DNA of 46,538 nucleotides from Micromonospora parva (GCF_000718515.1 NZ_JNZS01000035.1:1-46538); one strand, 5' to 3'; shown: positions 17,711-26,869, numbered from the stretch's first letter. The notes: generated from the sequence alone by a model not told the origin. Made by a program: numbers and translations.

Positions 17711-19009
17711 ATGACCGACGACCTGCTGGCCCGGCACCGGGCCGTGCTCCCGTCCTGGATGCCGCTGTACTACGCCGAGCCGATCGAGCTGGTGTCCGGC
17801 TCGGGCCGCCGGGTCACCGACGCGCAGGGTCGCAGCTACCTGGACTTCTTCGGCGGGGTGCTGACCAACATGATCGGGTACGACATCCCGGAGATCCGGG
17901 AGGCCGTCGAGCGGCAGTTGGCCACCGGCATCGTGCACACCTCGACGCTCTACCTGATCCGCCAACAGGTGGAGCTGGCCGAGAAGATCGCCCAGCGCTC
18001 CGGCATCCCGGACGCCCGGGTGTTCTTCACCAACTCCGGCACGGAGGCGAACGAGGCGGCGCTGCTGGTCGCCACCAACCACCGCCGATCGCACCAGGTC
18101 CTGGCCGTGCGCAACAGTTACCACGGCCGGTCGTACGCGGCGATGGGGGTCACCGGCAACCGCAACTGGTCGGCCAGCGGCCTCAACCCGCTCCAGGTGG
18201 CCTGGCTGCACTCGGGCGACCGGGTGCGCGGGCTGCTGGCCCGGCTCAGCGCCGACGAGCAGGTCGACGCGGCGGTGGAGGACCTGCGCGAGGTGCTGGC
18301 CACCCAGACCGCCGGTGACGTGGCCGCGCTGATCGCCGAGCCGATCCAGGGCGTGGGCGGGTTCGTGCACCCGCCGGACGGGCTCTTCGCCGGCTGGAAG
18401 AAGGTCCTCGACGAGCACGGCATCCTGTTCATCGCCGACGAGGTGCAGACCGGCTGGGGGCGTACCGGGGAGCACTTCTGGGGTTACCAGGCGCACGGCG
18501 TCACCCCGGACCTGCTCACCTTCGCCAAGGGCATCGGCAACGGCTTCGCCCTCGCCGGGGTGGTCGGTCGGGCCGAGGTGCTGGAGTCGGTGGCGGCCAT
18601 CAGCTTCTCCACCTTCGGCGGCAACCCGATCTCCACGGCGGCCGGCAACGCGGTGCTCGACTATCTCCTGGAGCACGACCTCCAGGCGAACGCGGCCCGC
18701 GTCGGCGCGATCCTCGCCGACGGCCTGCGGTCCGCGGTGGGTGGGCTCGACTGCGTCGCCGAGGTACGCGGAAAGGGGCTGATGCTCGGCGTCGAGTTCG
18801 TCCGATCGGGCACCAGCGAACCGGACCCGGCGTTGACCAACCGGGTCTTCGAGGCCGCCCGGGAGGGTGGTCTGCTGGCCGGCAAGGGCGGCCTGCACGG
18901 CAACGTGCTGCGGATGGGTCCACCGTTGACGCTGACCGAGGCGGAGGCCCGGGAGGGCCTGGCGATCCTCGTCGACGCGATCCGCTCGTGCGCGGGGGTG
19001 GCGGCATGA
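17711..19009 (+). CDS. Class III aminotransferase (beta-alanine/aminoisobutyrate type)
   Basis: A 432-residue PLP-dependent omega-transaminase. PLP motifs are clear: FFTNSGTEANEAALL (about 105-119), the phosphate/ring contact IADEVQTGWGRTG with Asp243, and the Schiff-base Lys273 in TFAKGIGNG. The sequence style resembles AGXT2 and other enzymes that transfer amino groups from beta-alanine, 3-aminoisobutyrate or GABA to pyruvate or glyoxylate. The next gene, overlapping by 4 bases, encodes an MMSDH-type dehydrogenase that would take the resulting malonate or methylmalonate semialdehyde to acetyl- or propionyl-CoA. The context therefore favours the end of reductive pyrimidine or valine catabolism. 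Exact substrate unproven. Starts at ATG 17711 with AAGGG 9 bases upstream. Confidence 0.92.
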   Translation: MTDDLLARHRAVLPSWMPLYYAEPIELVSGSGRRVTDAQGRSYLDFFGGVLTNMIGYDIPEIREAVERQLATGIVHTSTLYLIRQQVELAEKIAQRSGIPDARVFFTNSGTEANEAALLVATNHRRSHQVLAVRNSYHGRSYAAMGVTGNRNWSASGLNPLQVAWLHSGDRVRGLLARLSADEQVDAAVEDLREVLATQTAGDVAALIAEPIQGVGGFVHPPDGLFAGWKKVLDEHGILFIADEVQTGWGRTGEHFWGYQAHGVTPDLLTFAKGIGNGFALAGVVGRAEVLESVAAISFSTFGGNPISTAAGNAVLDYLLEHDLQANAARVGAILADGLRSAVGGLDCVAEVRGKGLMLGVEFVRSGTSEPDPALTNRVFEAAREGGLLAGKGGLHGNVLRMGPPLTLTEAEAREGLAILVDAIRSCAGVAA

Positions 19010-20493
19010 GCATCGGTCACTTCATCGACGGCAAGCGGGTCGGCGGCACGTCGGCGCGGCGCGGCGACGTGTTCGATCCGGCGACCGGTCGGCGTACCGC
19101 CGAGGTCGAGCTGGCCTGCACCGCGGACGTCGACGTCGCGGTGCAGGCCGCCGCCCGCGCGGCGCGGGCCTGGCGGGACGCGTCGTTGGCGAAGCGCTCG
19201 GCGGTGCTGTTCGCCTTCCGGGAGTTGGTGCACGCCCGCCGGGACCGGCTTGCCGAGGTGATCACCGCCGAGCACGGCAAGGTGCTCGCCGACGCCGCGG
19301 GCGAGGTGCAGCGCGGCCTGGAGGTCATCGAGTACGCGTGTGGGCTGCCGTCGGCGCTGCGCGGCGCGTTCAGCGAGAACGTGTCGACCGAGGTCGACTC
19401 GTACACGATCCGGCAGCCGCTCGGGGTGGTGGCGGTGATCTCGCCGTTCAACTTCCCGGTGATGGTGCCGCTGTGGTTCGTGCCGGTGGCGGTGGCCTGC
19501 GGCAACGCGGTGGTTCTCAAGCCGAGCGAGAAGGACCCGAGCGCGTCGCTGCTGCTGGCGGAGTGGTTCGCCGAGGCGGGCCTGCCCGACGGGGTGCTGA
19601 ACGTGGTGAACGGTGACAAGGAAGCGGTCGACGCGTTGCTGGAGCACCCGGAGGTGCGGTCGGTGTCGTTCGTCGGCTCCACCCCGATCGCCCGGTACGT
19701 CTACCAGCGCGGGACGGCCGCCGGTAAGCGGGTGCAGGCGCTCGGTGGGGCGAAGAACCACATGGTGGTGCTCCCGGACGCCGACCTGGACCTGGCCGCC
19801 GACGCGGCGGTCAACGCCGGGTTCGGTTCGGCGGGGGAGCGGTGCATGGCCATCTCGGTGCTGGTGGCGGTGGAGCCGGTGGCGGACGAGTTGGTCGAGC
19901 GGATCGCCGAGCGGATGGCCGGTCTGCGCACCGGCGACGGTCGACGGGGCTGCGACATGGGCCCGCTGGTGACCGCCGCGCACGCGGCGAAGGTGCGCTC
20001 CTACGTGGACGCGGGTGTGGCCGCCGGCGCGGTGCCGGTGGTGGACGGGCGGGACGTGACGCCGGACGGCGACCCGGACGGTTTCTGGCTCGGCCCGACG
20101 CTGTTCGACAGGGTGACCCCGGACATGTCGATCTACACCGACGAGGTCTTCGGGCCGGTGCTGAGTGTGGTCCGGGTCGGCTCGTACGACGAGGCGGTGG
20201 AACTGGTCAACGCCAGCCCGTACGGCAACGGCACGGCGATCTTCACCAACGACGGCGGCGCGGCCCGCCGCTACCAGCACGAGGTGGAGGTGGGCATGGT
20301 CGGGATCAACGTGCCGATTCCGGTGCCGATGGCGTACCACTCGTTCGGCGGCTGGAAGTCGTCGCTCTTCGGTGACCTGCACGCGCACGGTGAGGACGGG
20401 GTGCGGTTCTTCACCCGGGGCAAGGTCGTCACCAGTCGCTGGTTGGATCCCCGGCACGGCGGGGTCAACCTCGGGTTCCCCACCCAGACCTGA
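19006..20493 (+). CDS. mmsA: CoA-acylating methylmalonate-semialdehyde dehydrogenase
   Basis: A 495-residue aldehyde dehydrogenase superfamily member that oxidises (methyl)malonate semialdehyde with NAD+ and CoA, with loss of CO2, to acetyl- or propionyl-CoA. Visible are the oxyanion Asn149 in SPFNFP, the catalytic Cys280 in GSAGERCMA, and the sequence LGGAKNHMVV in place of the general-base Glu of hydrolytic ALDHs, which is a hallmark of this CoA-dependent subgroup. ATG 19006 overlaps the aminotransferase stop as ATGA, so translation is coupled. Its 3' end overlaps the convergent acyltransferase gene by 29 bases. Confidence 0.95.
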   Translation: MSIGHFIDGKRVGGTSARRGDVFDPATGRRTAEVELACTADVDVAVQAAARAARAWRDASLAKRSAVLFAFRELVHARRDRLAEVITAEHGKVLADAAGEVQRGLEVIEYACGLPSALRGAFSENVSTEVDSYTIRQPLGVVAVISPFNFPVMVPLWFVPVAVACGNAVVLKPSEKDPSASLLLAEWFAEAGLPDGVLNVVNGDKEAVDALLEHPEVRSVSFVGSTPIARYVYQRGTAAGKRVQALGGAKNHMVVLPDADLDLAADAAVNAGFGSAGERCMAISVLVAVEPVADELVERIAERMAGLRTGDGRRGCDMGPLVTAAHAAKVRSYVDAGVAAGAVPVVDGRDVTPDGDPDGFWLGPTLFDRVTPDMSIYTDEVFGPVLSVVRVGSYDEAVELVNASPYGNGTAIFTNDGGAARRYQHEVEVGMVGINVPIPVPMAYHSFGGWKSSLFGDLHAHGEDGVRFFTRGKVVTSRWLDPRHGGVNLGFPTQT

Positions 20494-21922
20494 GCAGTCG
20501 CAGCACGCCCGCCCCGGCCAGGTACGCCACCAGCGCCGGGACGGGCGTGCCGAGCGGCTCCGGGGCCCGCTGCGGTGTGGCGCTGTTGATCAGCAACGCG
20601 GCCACCACGGCGGCGTAGCCGGCCACCGCCAACGCCGCCCGGGCGGGGCTGCCCCGGGTCCGGCGTCCGGTGCGGTGCCGGGCGCTGCGCGCCTCCACCG
20701 GGCCGAAGATGGCGACGAGCGCCACCAGGACGGCGCTGAGCAGCAGCAGCCAGGGCACCCGCCAGGCCCACCAGGCGGCAGTGTCGACCGCCGGGGCGGG
20801 CAGCGTCCCGACCGCGTCGAGCATCCCGATCAGCAGGATCGCGGCAGTGAGGTGCCAGAGGAAGACGGTCAGCACCACCAGGTTGACCCCGATCACCAGC
20901 TGCCACGGCCCGGTGCGCCGTAGCAGCCGCTCCGCCGGGCCGCGCAGCAGCAGGATCACCCCGAGCTGGCCGGCGGCGACGGCCAGCAACGCGAGGCTGG
21001 GCGGCGCGCTGTTGTCGAACCGTTCGTCGGGCACCTTGAGCATGACCACGGGCCACGGGCCGAGCACGGTGAGCAGCAGCGCCGCACCAATCCCAGCGGT
21101 CAGGAACACCAGGCCGGCCCGGCGGGAGGTGGGCAGCCGTCGTCGGCGTACCCCGGGACGGTCGGGTGTCGACGGCCCGGCGGCGTCGGCCTCGGCGGGT
21201 GGTGGCGCGGTCTGGCCAGCCGGGCCGGTCGACGGCTGCGGCGGCGCGGCCCGACGGGCGGGCGGCACGGTGCGGGTGTCGTGCCAGGCGAAGCCGAGCT
21301 GGTGGACGGCGAGCCATCCGAACAGGTAGTTGCCGTAACTCAGCTCCTCCGGCCCGATCAGCCGGCCGAGGTCGCCGAGGCCGACCAGAACCACCAGGAC
21401 CAGCGGCACGGCCAGGCCGAGACGGCGGTGCAGCGCGTACATCGCCGGGGTGAGCACGACCGCCGCCAGGTAGGCGACCAGGAACCAGAGCGGAATGGTG
21501 GCGAACCAGACGACCTCGCGGATCCGGGTCGGCTCGGCACCACGCAGCCAGGCGGCCGCCGCCGCGGCGGTGAGCACCAGCAGCAGTGTGCTGGTGGGGC
21601 GGACCAGGCGGGCACTGCGGTCGATCAACCAGCCGGGTGCGTCGCCGCCGCGGGCCCGCAGCCGGGTCAGCGAGGCCGCGTTGGCGTACCCCCCGACCAG
21701 GAAGAAGACCGGCATGACCTGGGCCAGCCAGGTCAGCGGGTACGCCCAGCGCAGGTCGCCGAGTGCGGAGTGGCCGGTGGCCTGCCCGGCGGCGTCGCGC
21801 CCGATCACCGTGACGCTCCAGTGTCCGAAAACGACCATGGTGATGGCGAGCGCGCGGAGCAGGTCGACGTACCGTTCCCGCCCAGCCGGGGTGTGCTCGG
21901 CCAGCTGGCGCAGACGGCGCAT
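20465..21922 (-). CDS. Acyltransferase family 3 membrane protein
   Basis: A 485-residue integral membrane acyltransferase of the OafA/NodX type (about ten hydrophobic segments). Such proteins usually O-acetylate or O-acylate surface glycans or secondary metabolites. The family opening RYVDLLRALAITMVVFGHW is at about residues 17-35, with the catalytic-type His34, and FFLVGGYANAAS follows. A Pro/Ala-rich cytoplasmic loop of about 60 residues interrupts the middle. It starts at ATG 21922, immediately after TAGCCT plus six bases, so it may be leaderless. The end overlaps mmsA on the other strand by 29 bases, so there is no room for a terminator. Substrate unknown. Confidence 0.88.
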   Translation of the reverse strand: MRRLRQLAEHTPAGRERYVDLLRALAITMVVFGHWSVTVIGRDAAGQATGHSALGDLRWAYPLTWLAQVMPVFFLVGGYANAASLTRLRARGGDAPGWLIDRSARLVRPTSTLLLVLTAAAAAAWLRGAEPTRIREVVWFATIPLWFLVAYLAAVVLTPAMYALHRRLGLAVPLVLVVLVGLGDLGRLIGPEELSYGNYLFGWLAVHQLGFAWHDTRTVPPARRAAPPQPSTGPAGQTAPPPAEADAAGPSTPDRPGVRRRRLPTSRRAGLVFLTAGIGAALLLTVLGPWPVVMLKVPDERFDNSAPPSLALLAVAAGQLGVILLLRGPAERLLRRTGPWQLVIGVNLVVLTVFLWHLTAAILLIGMLDAVGTLPAPAVDTAAWWAWRVPWLLLLSAVLVALVAIFGPVEARSARHRTGRRTRGSPARAALAVAGYAAVVAALLINSATPQRAPEPLGTPVPALVAYLAGAGVLRLLRSGWGTRG

Positions 21923-21934
21923 CGCCTCAGGCTA
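21920..21934 (-). promoter_or_regulatory. -10 hexamer of a leaderless start
   Basis: On the minus strand TAGCCT (21934-21929), six bases, then ATG 21922. The six-base gap GAGGCG is purine-rich and could alternatively be read as a very close ribosome site. Confidence 0.4.
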
Positions 21935-21981
21935 GGCGACCCGGCGACGGCTGGTGGTGATAACGGTTCGACAGTCAGGAC

Positions 21982-22010
21982 TTGAAGTCCGGGCCCGGCT
22001 GTCGTAGAAA
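21982..22010 (+). promoter_or_regulatory. Promoter of the first ngcEFG operon
   Basis: TTGAAG at 21982-21987 and TAGAAA at 22005-22010 are spaced by exactly 17 bases. The predicted start near 22017 leaves a leader of about 95 bases before ATG 22113. Confidence 0.5.
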
Positions 22011-22043
22011 TTCTTCAGCAACAGAGCATGAACTGAAGAGAAT
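22010..22043. promoter_or_regulatory. Inverted repeat at the ngcEFG transcription start
   Basis: CTTCAG (22013-22018) and CTGAAG (22033-22038) lie inside longer AT-rich arms (ATTCTTCAG and CTGAAGAGAAT). It begins at the -10 and covers the predicted start, a typical operator position. The regulator is unknown; the RpiR protein 4.8 kb away is one candidate. Confidence 0.4.
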
Positions 22044-22112
22044 CACCGCGCCTCGCGCGGCGGACGCCTCCCCCCACACCGGCGGCCGCCCGACCCGACC
22101 CGAGGAGAACCC

Positions 22113-23528
22113 ATGAACAGGCGTGACATCCTGCGGCGCAGCGCCGCCGCCGGCCTCCTGGCCACCCCCGCCGCCGGCCTGCTGTCCGGCTGCGCCACCA
22201 GCGGTGGCGGTGACAAGAACGATGCCGAGACCTACCAGGGCACCAAGAGCGCCCAGAACCCGCTCGGCGTGAAGGAGGACGCCCCACTCGAGGTGGTGAT
22301 CTTCGGCGGCGGGTTCGGTGAGGAGTACGCCAAGGCCCACGAGGCCATGTACACCGAGAAGTACCCGAAGGCGAAGATCAAGCACTCCTCCACCCAGGAG
22401 ATCAGCAAGACTCTCCAGCCACGCTTCGTCGACGGCACCCCGCCCGACGTGGTCAACAACTCCGGCTCCGGCCAGATCGACTTCAACGGGCTGGTCAGCC
22501 AGAACGCCCTCGCCGGCCTCGACGAGCTGCTGGCCGCCCCGAGCCTCGACATCCCCGGCAAGACGGTCAAGGAAACCCTGCTGCCCGGCGCCGTCGAGGT
22601 CGGCTCCTACGACGGCAAGTTCCTGGTGCTCAACTACACCTACACCGCCTACGGCATCTGGCACTCCGCCAAGCTCTTCGCCGACCGCGGCTGGTCGTAC
22701 GCGAAGACCTGGGACGACCACATCGCGCTCTGCAAGCAGATCAAGGCCGCCGGCATCGCCCCCTGGACGTACGCCGGCCTGCACCCGCGCTACATGAGCT
22801 GGCCGCTGATCTCCACCGCCATCAAGCTCGGTGGCCCGTCGGTGGCGACCGCCATCGACAACCTGGAGCCGAACGCCTGGAAGTCCGACTCGATGCGGAC
22901 CGCCGCCGACGCCTGGCACCAGATCGTGAAGGACAAGTACATCCTGGACGGCTCGTCCGGCCTGGACCACAAGCAGTCGCAGACCGCCTGGTGCCAGGGC
23001 AAGGCCGCCTTCATCTCCTGCGGCTCCTGGCTGGAGAGCGAACAGAAGGACGTCACCCCGGCCGGGTTCAACATGACCATTCAGCCGACGCCGAGCCTGG
23101 GCAGCGGTGACAAGCTGCCGTTCGAGGCGATCCGAGGTACTGCCGGGGAACCGTTCATGGTGCCCGCCAAGGCCCGCAACGTCGCCGGCGGCCTGGAGTA
23201 CTTCCGGACCATGCTCTCCAAGAAGGGCGCCCAGGACTTCACGAAGAAGGTCGCCAGCCTCACCGTGGTCGCCGGCGCCACCGAGGGTGTCGAGCTGCCG
23301 TACGGGCTGAGCACCGTGGTCAAGGCCCTCGACGCGTCCGGCGCCAACGGCTTCAACTGGGTCTACAACAACTTCTACCGCAAGTTGGAGCGCAACCTCG
23401 TCGACGCCGCGTGCGGCGAGTTCTTCAGTGGCCGGATCGGTCCCGCGGAGTTCCTCGAGCAGTGCCAGAAGGGCGCCGACTCGATCGCCCAGGACAGCTC
23501 GATCAAGAAGTACAAGCGAGCGGCCTGA
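22113..23528 (+). CDS. ngcE: GlcNAc/diacetylchitobiose-type ABC importer, binding lipoprotein (copy 1)
   Basis: A 471-residue extracytoplasmic solute-binding protein. The N-terminus MNRRDILRRSAAAGLLATPA has a twin-Arg start and ends in the lipobox LSGC with Cys27, so a lipid-anchored, probably Tat-exported protein is expected. The following KNPLGVKEDAPLEVVIFGGGFG and the overall length match the NgcE family that binds N-acetylglucosamine and chitobiose in streptomycetes. ATG 22113 is preceded by GAGGAGA. Two permease genes follow in the same operon. A paralogue sits 6.5 kb downstream. Sugar specificity is inferred from family and from the neighbouring kinase. Confidence 0.88.
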   Translation: MNRRDILRRSAAAGLLATPAAGLLSGCATSGGGDKNDAETYQGTKSAQNPLGVKEDAPLEVVIFGGGFGEEYAKAHEAMYTEKYPKAKIKHSSTQEISKTLQPRFVDGTPPDVVNNSGSGQIDFNGLVSQNALAGLDELLAAPSLDIPGKTVKETLLPGAVEVGSYDGKFLVLNYTYTAYGIWHSAKLFADRGWSYAKTWDDHIALCKQIKAAGIAPWTYAGLHPRYMSWPLISTAIKLGGPSVATAIDNLEPNAWKSDSMRTAADAWHQIVKDKYILDGSSGLDHKQSQTAWCQGKAAFISCGSWLESEQKDVTPAGFNMTIQPTPSLGSGDKLPFEAIRGTAGEPFMVPAKARNVAGGLEYFRTMLSKKGAQDFTKKVASLTVVAGATEGVELPYGLSTVVKALDASGANGFNWVYNNFYRKLERNLVDAACGEFFSGRIGPAEFLEQCQKGADSIAQDSSIKKYKRAA

Positions 23529-23592
23529 CCGCCTGGCCGGTGGGGGAGACGCCCTTCCCCACCGGCCGTACCCCCTCGGAGAGGTCCACCTC

Positions 23593-24501
23593 GTGAAACA
23601 TGGCAAGTGGCCGCTGATCGTCACGTTCCTGGTGCCGCCGGTGCTGCTGTACGTCTTCTTCGTCGTCTCGCCGTACCTCCAGGCGTTCCAGATCTCCACC
23701 ACCGACTGGCTCGGCTACTCGGCCGACGCGAACCCGGTCGGCCTGGCCAACTTCAAGGCCCTCTGGCACGACGACTACGTGTGGAACGCGCTGAAGAACA
23801 ACGTGATCCTGTTGGCTCTCGTGCCGGTGCTGACCATCGTGCTGGGGCTCTTCTTCGCCACCATGCTCGCCATGGGCGGGCGCAAGGGCAGCGCCGGCGT
23901 GACCGGCGTACGCGGTGGCGCGCTCTACCGCACCGTCTACTTCTTCCCGCAGGTGCTCTCCGTGGTGATCATCGCGCTGCTCTGGAAGGAGGTGTACCAC
24001 CCCAACAAGGGGCTGCTGACCAGCGCACTGCACGGTCTCGGCCTGCCCTCGCCGACCTGGCTCGGCGACCCGGCGACCGCCTTCTGGTGCGTCCTGGCGG
24101 TGATGGTGTGGAGCAACGTCGGCTTCTACGTGGTGCTGTTCGGCGCGGCGATGTCGGCAGTGCCGAAGGAGATCTACGAGGCGGTGCTGCTCGATGGCGC
24201 GTCCCGGTTCACCACCCTGCGTCGGGTCACCCTGCCGCTGCTCTGGGACACCGTCCAGGTCGCCTGGGTCTACCTGGCCATCTTCGCCCTGGACGGGTTC
24301 ATCCTGGTGCAGCTCATGACCAACGGCGGCCCGAACTTCTCCACCGACGTGATCGGCGTACGGATGTACGACACCGCCTTCGGCAGCGAGACCAAGTTCG
24401 GCTACGCCTCGGCGATCGGCGTGGTGATGTTCTTCCTGACCCTCTCGGTGGCGGTGCTGTCGCTGCGCATCGGCCGGCGCGAACGGATCGAGTACTCGTG
24501 A
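23593..24501 (+). CDS. ngcF: Sugar ABC importer permease (NgcF-like, copy 1)
   Basis: A 302-residue inner-membrane permease with six transmembrane segments. The cytoplasmic EAA loop is present as EAVLLDGASRFTTLRRVTLPL, where it would dock the ATPase. It starts at GTG 23593, after GGAGAGG with about 9 bases between; the frame is open further upstream but codes nothing like the family. It overlaps the next permease by 4 bases (GTGA). No ATPase gene is present in the operon. Confidence 0.9.
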   Translation: MKHGKWPLIVTFLVPPVLLYVFFVVSPYLQAFQISTTDWLGYSADANPVGLANFKALWHDDYVWNALKNNVILLALVPVLTIVLGLFFATMLAMGGRKGSAGVTGVRGGALYRTVYFFPQVLSVVIIALLWKEVYHPNKGLLTSALHGLGLPSPTWLGDPATAFWCVLAVMVWSNVGFYVVLFGAAMSAVPKEIYEAVLLDGASRFTTLRRVTLPLLWDTVQVAWVYLAIFALDGFILVQLMTNGGPNFSTDVIGVRMYDTAFGSETKFGYASAIGVVMFFLTLSVAVLSLRIGRRERIEYS

Positions 24502-25397
24502 CCACTCTGGATCAGCCCACCACGACCGCCCCGACCCCGGTCGTCCGCCGGGACCGCCCGGTGCGCCGGGAACTCGGCGTGGCCAACACCCTCTCGCACG
24601 GCTTCCTGCTGGTCTGGGGTCTGCTCACCGTCCTGCCACTGCTGTGGATGTTCATCAGCTCGTTCAAGACCAACGGTGAGATCCTCGCCGACCCGTGGAG
24701 TCTCCCCGGCGCGTTGCACCTGGACAACTGGGCGCGGGCCTGGACCGGCGCGCACATCGGCCGGTACTTCCTGAACAGCATGGTGGTGGTCGCCGGTTCG
24801 GTCAGCCTCACCATGCTGATGGGGGCGACCGCCGCGTACGTCTTCGCCCGCTACGAGTTCCGGGGCCGCCAGGTCGTCTACTACCTGTTCGTCGGCGGCC
24901 TCATGTTCCCGGTGTTCCTTGCCCTGGTGCCGCTCTTCTTCGTGGTCCGCAACGCCGGCCTCTTCAACACCTGGCTCGGGTTGATCCTCGTCTACGCGGC
25001 GTACTCGCTGCCGTTCACGGTGTTCTTCCTGACCGCGTTCTTCCGGACCCTGCCGACGTCGGTGGCGGAGGCCGCGCTGGTCGACGGCTGCGGCCACTTC
25101 CGGCTCTTCTTCCGGGTGATGCTGCCGATGGCACGTCCGGGACTGATCAGCGTGGCGATCTTCAACTTCCTCAGCCACTGGAACCAGTTCCTGCTGCCGC
25201 AGGTGCTGTTGCAGGGCGACGAGTCCAAGTGGATGCTGGCCCAGGGGCTGTTCGCGCTCTCGGTCAGTCAGGGCTACGCCGGTGACTACGCCCGGCTGTT
25301 CGCCGGACTGAGCATCGCGGTGCTCCCGGTGCTCGCCGTGTACGTGGCGTTCCAGCGTCAGGTGCAGGCTGGCCTGACCGCCGGCCAACTCAAGTAG
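24498..25397 (+). CDS. ngcG: Sugar ABC importer permease (NgcG-like, copy 1)
   Basis: A 299-residue second permease subunit with six membrane segments and the EAA motif EAALVDGCGHFRLFFRVMLP. GTG 24498 overlaps the NgcF stop. The N-terminal ~25 residues are Thr/Pro-rich and cytoplasmic. It is the last gene of the operon. The following 279-base gap before the convergent kinase gene contains a large imperfect palindrome that may end transcription from both sides. Confidence 0.9.
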   Translation: MTTLDQPTTTAPTPVVRRDRPVRRELGVANTLSHGFLLVWGLLTVLPLLWMFISSFKTNGEILADPWSLPGALHLDNWARAWTGAHIGRYFLNSMVVVAGSVSLTMLMGATAAYVFARYEFRGRQVVYYLFVGGLMFPVFLALVPLFFVVRNAGLFNTWLGLILVYAAYSLPFTVFFLTAFFRTLPTSVAEAALVDGCGHFRLFFRVMLPMARPGLISVAIFNFLSHWNQFLLPQVLLQGDESKWMLAQGLFALSVSQGYAGDYARLFAGLSIAVLPVLAVYVAFQRQVQAGLTAGQLK

Positions 25398-25504
25398 CGG
25401 CCCGCCACCCTGACCGATAACGACCACCCGGTGTGCGGCCCGAACACGACCTCCCGCCCGACCCGGCCGCGACCCTCCGCCCGGTCCGCCCGACCCCCTC
25501 GCCC

Positions 25505-25588
25505 GGTCATGATCGTGCTCGATCCTGGATGTGGTCCCCTCCTCGTGGCACGAGGCCACTACTTCCTGGTTCGAGCGCGATCATGACC
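25505..25588. repeat. 84-bp imperfect palindrome, dispersed repeat family copy 1
   Basis: The outer arms GGTCATGATCG (left) and CGATCATGACC (right) pair perfectly, then continue with a few mismatches (GCTCGATCCTGG against CCTGGTTCGAGC). The centre holds the small perfect hairpin CCTCGTG-G-CACGAGG. A second copy is at 46436-46520. The location between convergent genes fits a terminator-like or REP/MITE-like role. The rest of the gap 25398-25676 shows no gene. Confidence 0.8.
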
Positions 25589-25676
25589 GGCGCGCCCGGG
25601 CCCCATGCGCGAGCGCGGGGGCGGTGGGGGCGCGGGGCGGCCAGGTGCTGGCGGCCGGGTGGTGGGGCGTGGTGGG

Positions 25677-26663
25677 TCAGGGGGTGGGGAAGAGACGGGC
25701 GTGCAGGGCGGCGGGGTCGGTGACCTCGGGTAGGCCGCGGGCGGCGAGCCAGGCCGCGGCGGCGGCCCCGTCTGCGGCGGTACGCACCGGCGCGTCCGGC
25801 CAGCGTCGGGCGATCTCGGCCCGGACGGCGGTGGCGAGCGGGGTGTCCGCGGTGAGCAGGCCACCGCCGAGCACGACGGGTGTCACCGCCCCGGCGGTGC
25901 GGATGCGACTCACGCTCTCGGTCAGGTGCGCGGCGGCTTCGGTGATCAGCGCGGTGGCGACCGGGTCGCCGTGGGTGGCGGCGTCGACGACCAGCGGTGC
26001 GAGCCGGGCGAGTTCGACGGGGGGTCGACGGGTCACCGTCTGGATGGTGGCGTCGACGGTGTCCCGGGGGCGGGCGGCGATGTCGGCGCTGCCCAGCAGT
26101 TCGGTGAGGACGGTCGTGGCCAGCGCGCCTGGGGCACGCCCCGCGTCGAGATCGGCGAGTAGCCGGCGTACCGCTTCCCGGCCGAGCCAGAAGCCGGAGC
26201 CGGCGTCGCCGAGGAGCCAGCCGTGGCCGTCGGCGATCCGGTCGAGCCGCAGGTCGTGGACCTGCGCGGTGATTGCCCCCGTGCCGGCGATGAGGATGGT
26301 GCCGTCCGGGGCGGCGGTGCCGGAGGCGTAGGCGACCAGGGCGTCGCCGTGCACCTCGTACGGGCAGCGCAGGCCGGCGTCGCGCCAGGCCTGGTCGAAG
26401 GCGGCCCTTCCGGCCGGGTCGGCGAGCAGCCGGCCCGCTCCGGCGAGACCGATGGTGCCGGCGGCGGCCCGCGCCGGGTCGACGTCGGCGAGCGCCTCGC
26501 GCAGTGCGGTCAGCAGTTCGGCGGCGGCGCGTTCGGCGCCGTGACTGGTGGGGTTGCCGCCGCCGGCGCGGCCGGTGCCGACGCGGTGCCCGGTGAGGGT
26601 GAGGACGGTCGCCCGGGTGGACGTACCGCCGACGTCGAGCCCCACCACGACGGTGTCGGACAT
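25677..26663 (-). CDS. BadF/BcrA-type sugar kinase, probably N-acetylglucosamine kinase
   Basis: A 328-residue member of the BadF/BadG/BcrA/BcrD ATPase fold (ASKHA superfamily), the group that includes eukaryotic-type GlcNAc kinase. The phosphate-1 loop is VVGLDVGGTSTRATV near residues 6-20; the second phosphate loop is LIAGTGAIT, with GWLLGDAGSGFWLG after it. It would phosphorylate the imported amino sugar to the 6-phosphate in the cytosol. It lies between two NgcEFG importers and is divergent from an RpiR regulator, which supports the role. ATG 26663 was chosen, with AAGGAGA 9 bases upstream. Glucosamine or another amino sugar is an alternative substrate. The divergent intergenic region probably serves both directions. 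Confidence 0.85.
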   Translation of the reverse strand: MSDTVVVGLDVGGTSTRATVLTLTGHRVGTGRAGGGNPTSHGAERAAAELLTALREALADVDPARAAAGTIGLAGAGRLLADPAGRAAFDQAWRDAGLRCPYEVHGDALVAYASGTAAPDGTILIAGTGAITAQVHDLRLDRIADGHGWLLGDAGSGFWLGREAVRRLLADLDAGRAPGALATTVLTELLGSADIAARPRDTVDATIQTVTRRPPVELARLAPLVVDAATHGDPVATALITEAAAHLTESVSRIRTAGAVTPVVLGGGLLTADTPLATAVRAEIARRWPDAPVRTAADGAAAAAWLAARGLPEVTDPAALHARLFPTP

Positions 26664-26869
26664 CGGCACGGGTCTCCTTGCGTGGAACGGCGATCTGGCT
26701 TGTTCATGCTGGTCGGCGGCGTGGTGCGGGGCAAGTGGTGGGGGCCGTGCGGGGCTGTGCGCCGGGTAACAGTTTGAAAACTTCGCCCACGGTCTTGACA
26801 TAGAGGGGCGTCTAGTAAGAACTTTTACCACTAACGGTTAACAGTCTTTTCGGAAAGTTGAGGCGACTC
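26664..26869. promoter_or_regulatory. Divergent control region, kinase and RpiR operon
   Basis: This 206-base gap has an AT-rich core at about 26765-26855, unlike its surroundings. It contains TTGACA at 26795-26800 with TAAGAA at 26816-26821 (spacer only 15), the small palindromes AGTTTGAAAACT (26771-26782) and TAACGGTTA (26832-26840), and GTAAGAACTTTTAC between them. These are plausible RpiR operators and promoter parts. I cannot decide which sequence is bound. Confidence 0.4.

Noticed and set aside
26806..26821. DasR-like dre site (GTCTAG core)
   Set aside because: Only the six central bases match the dre consensus; both flanks disagree, so I do not call a DasR operator despite the amino-sugar context.
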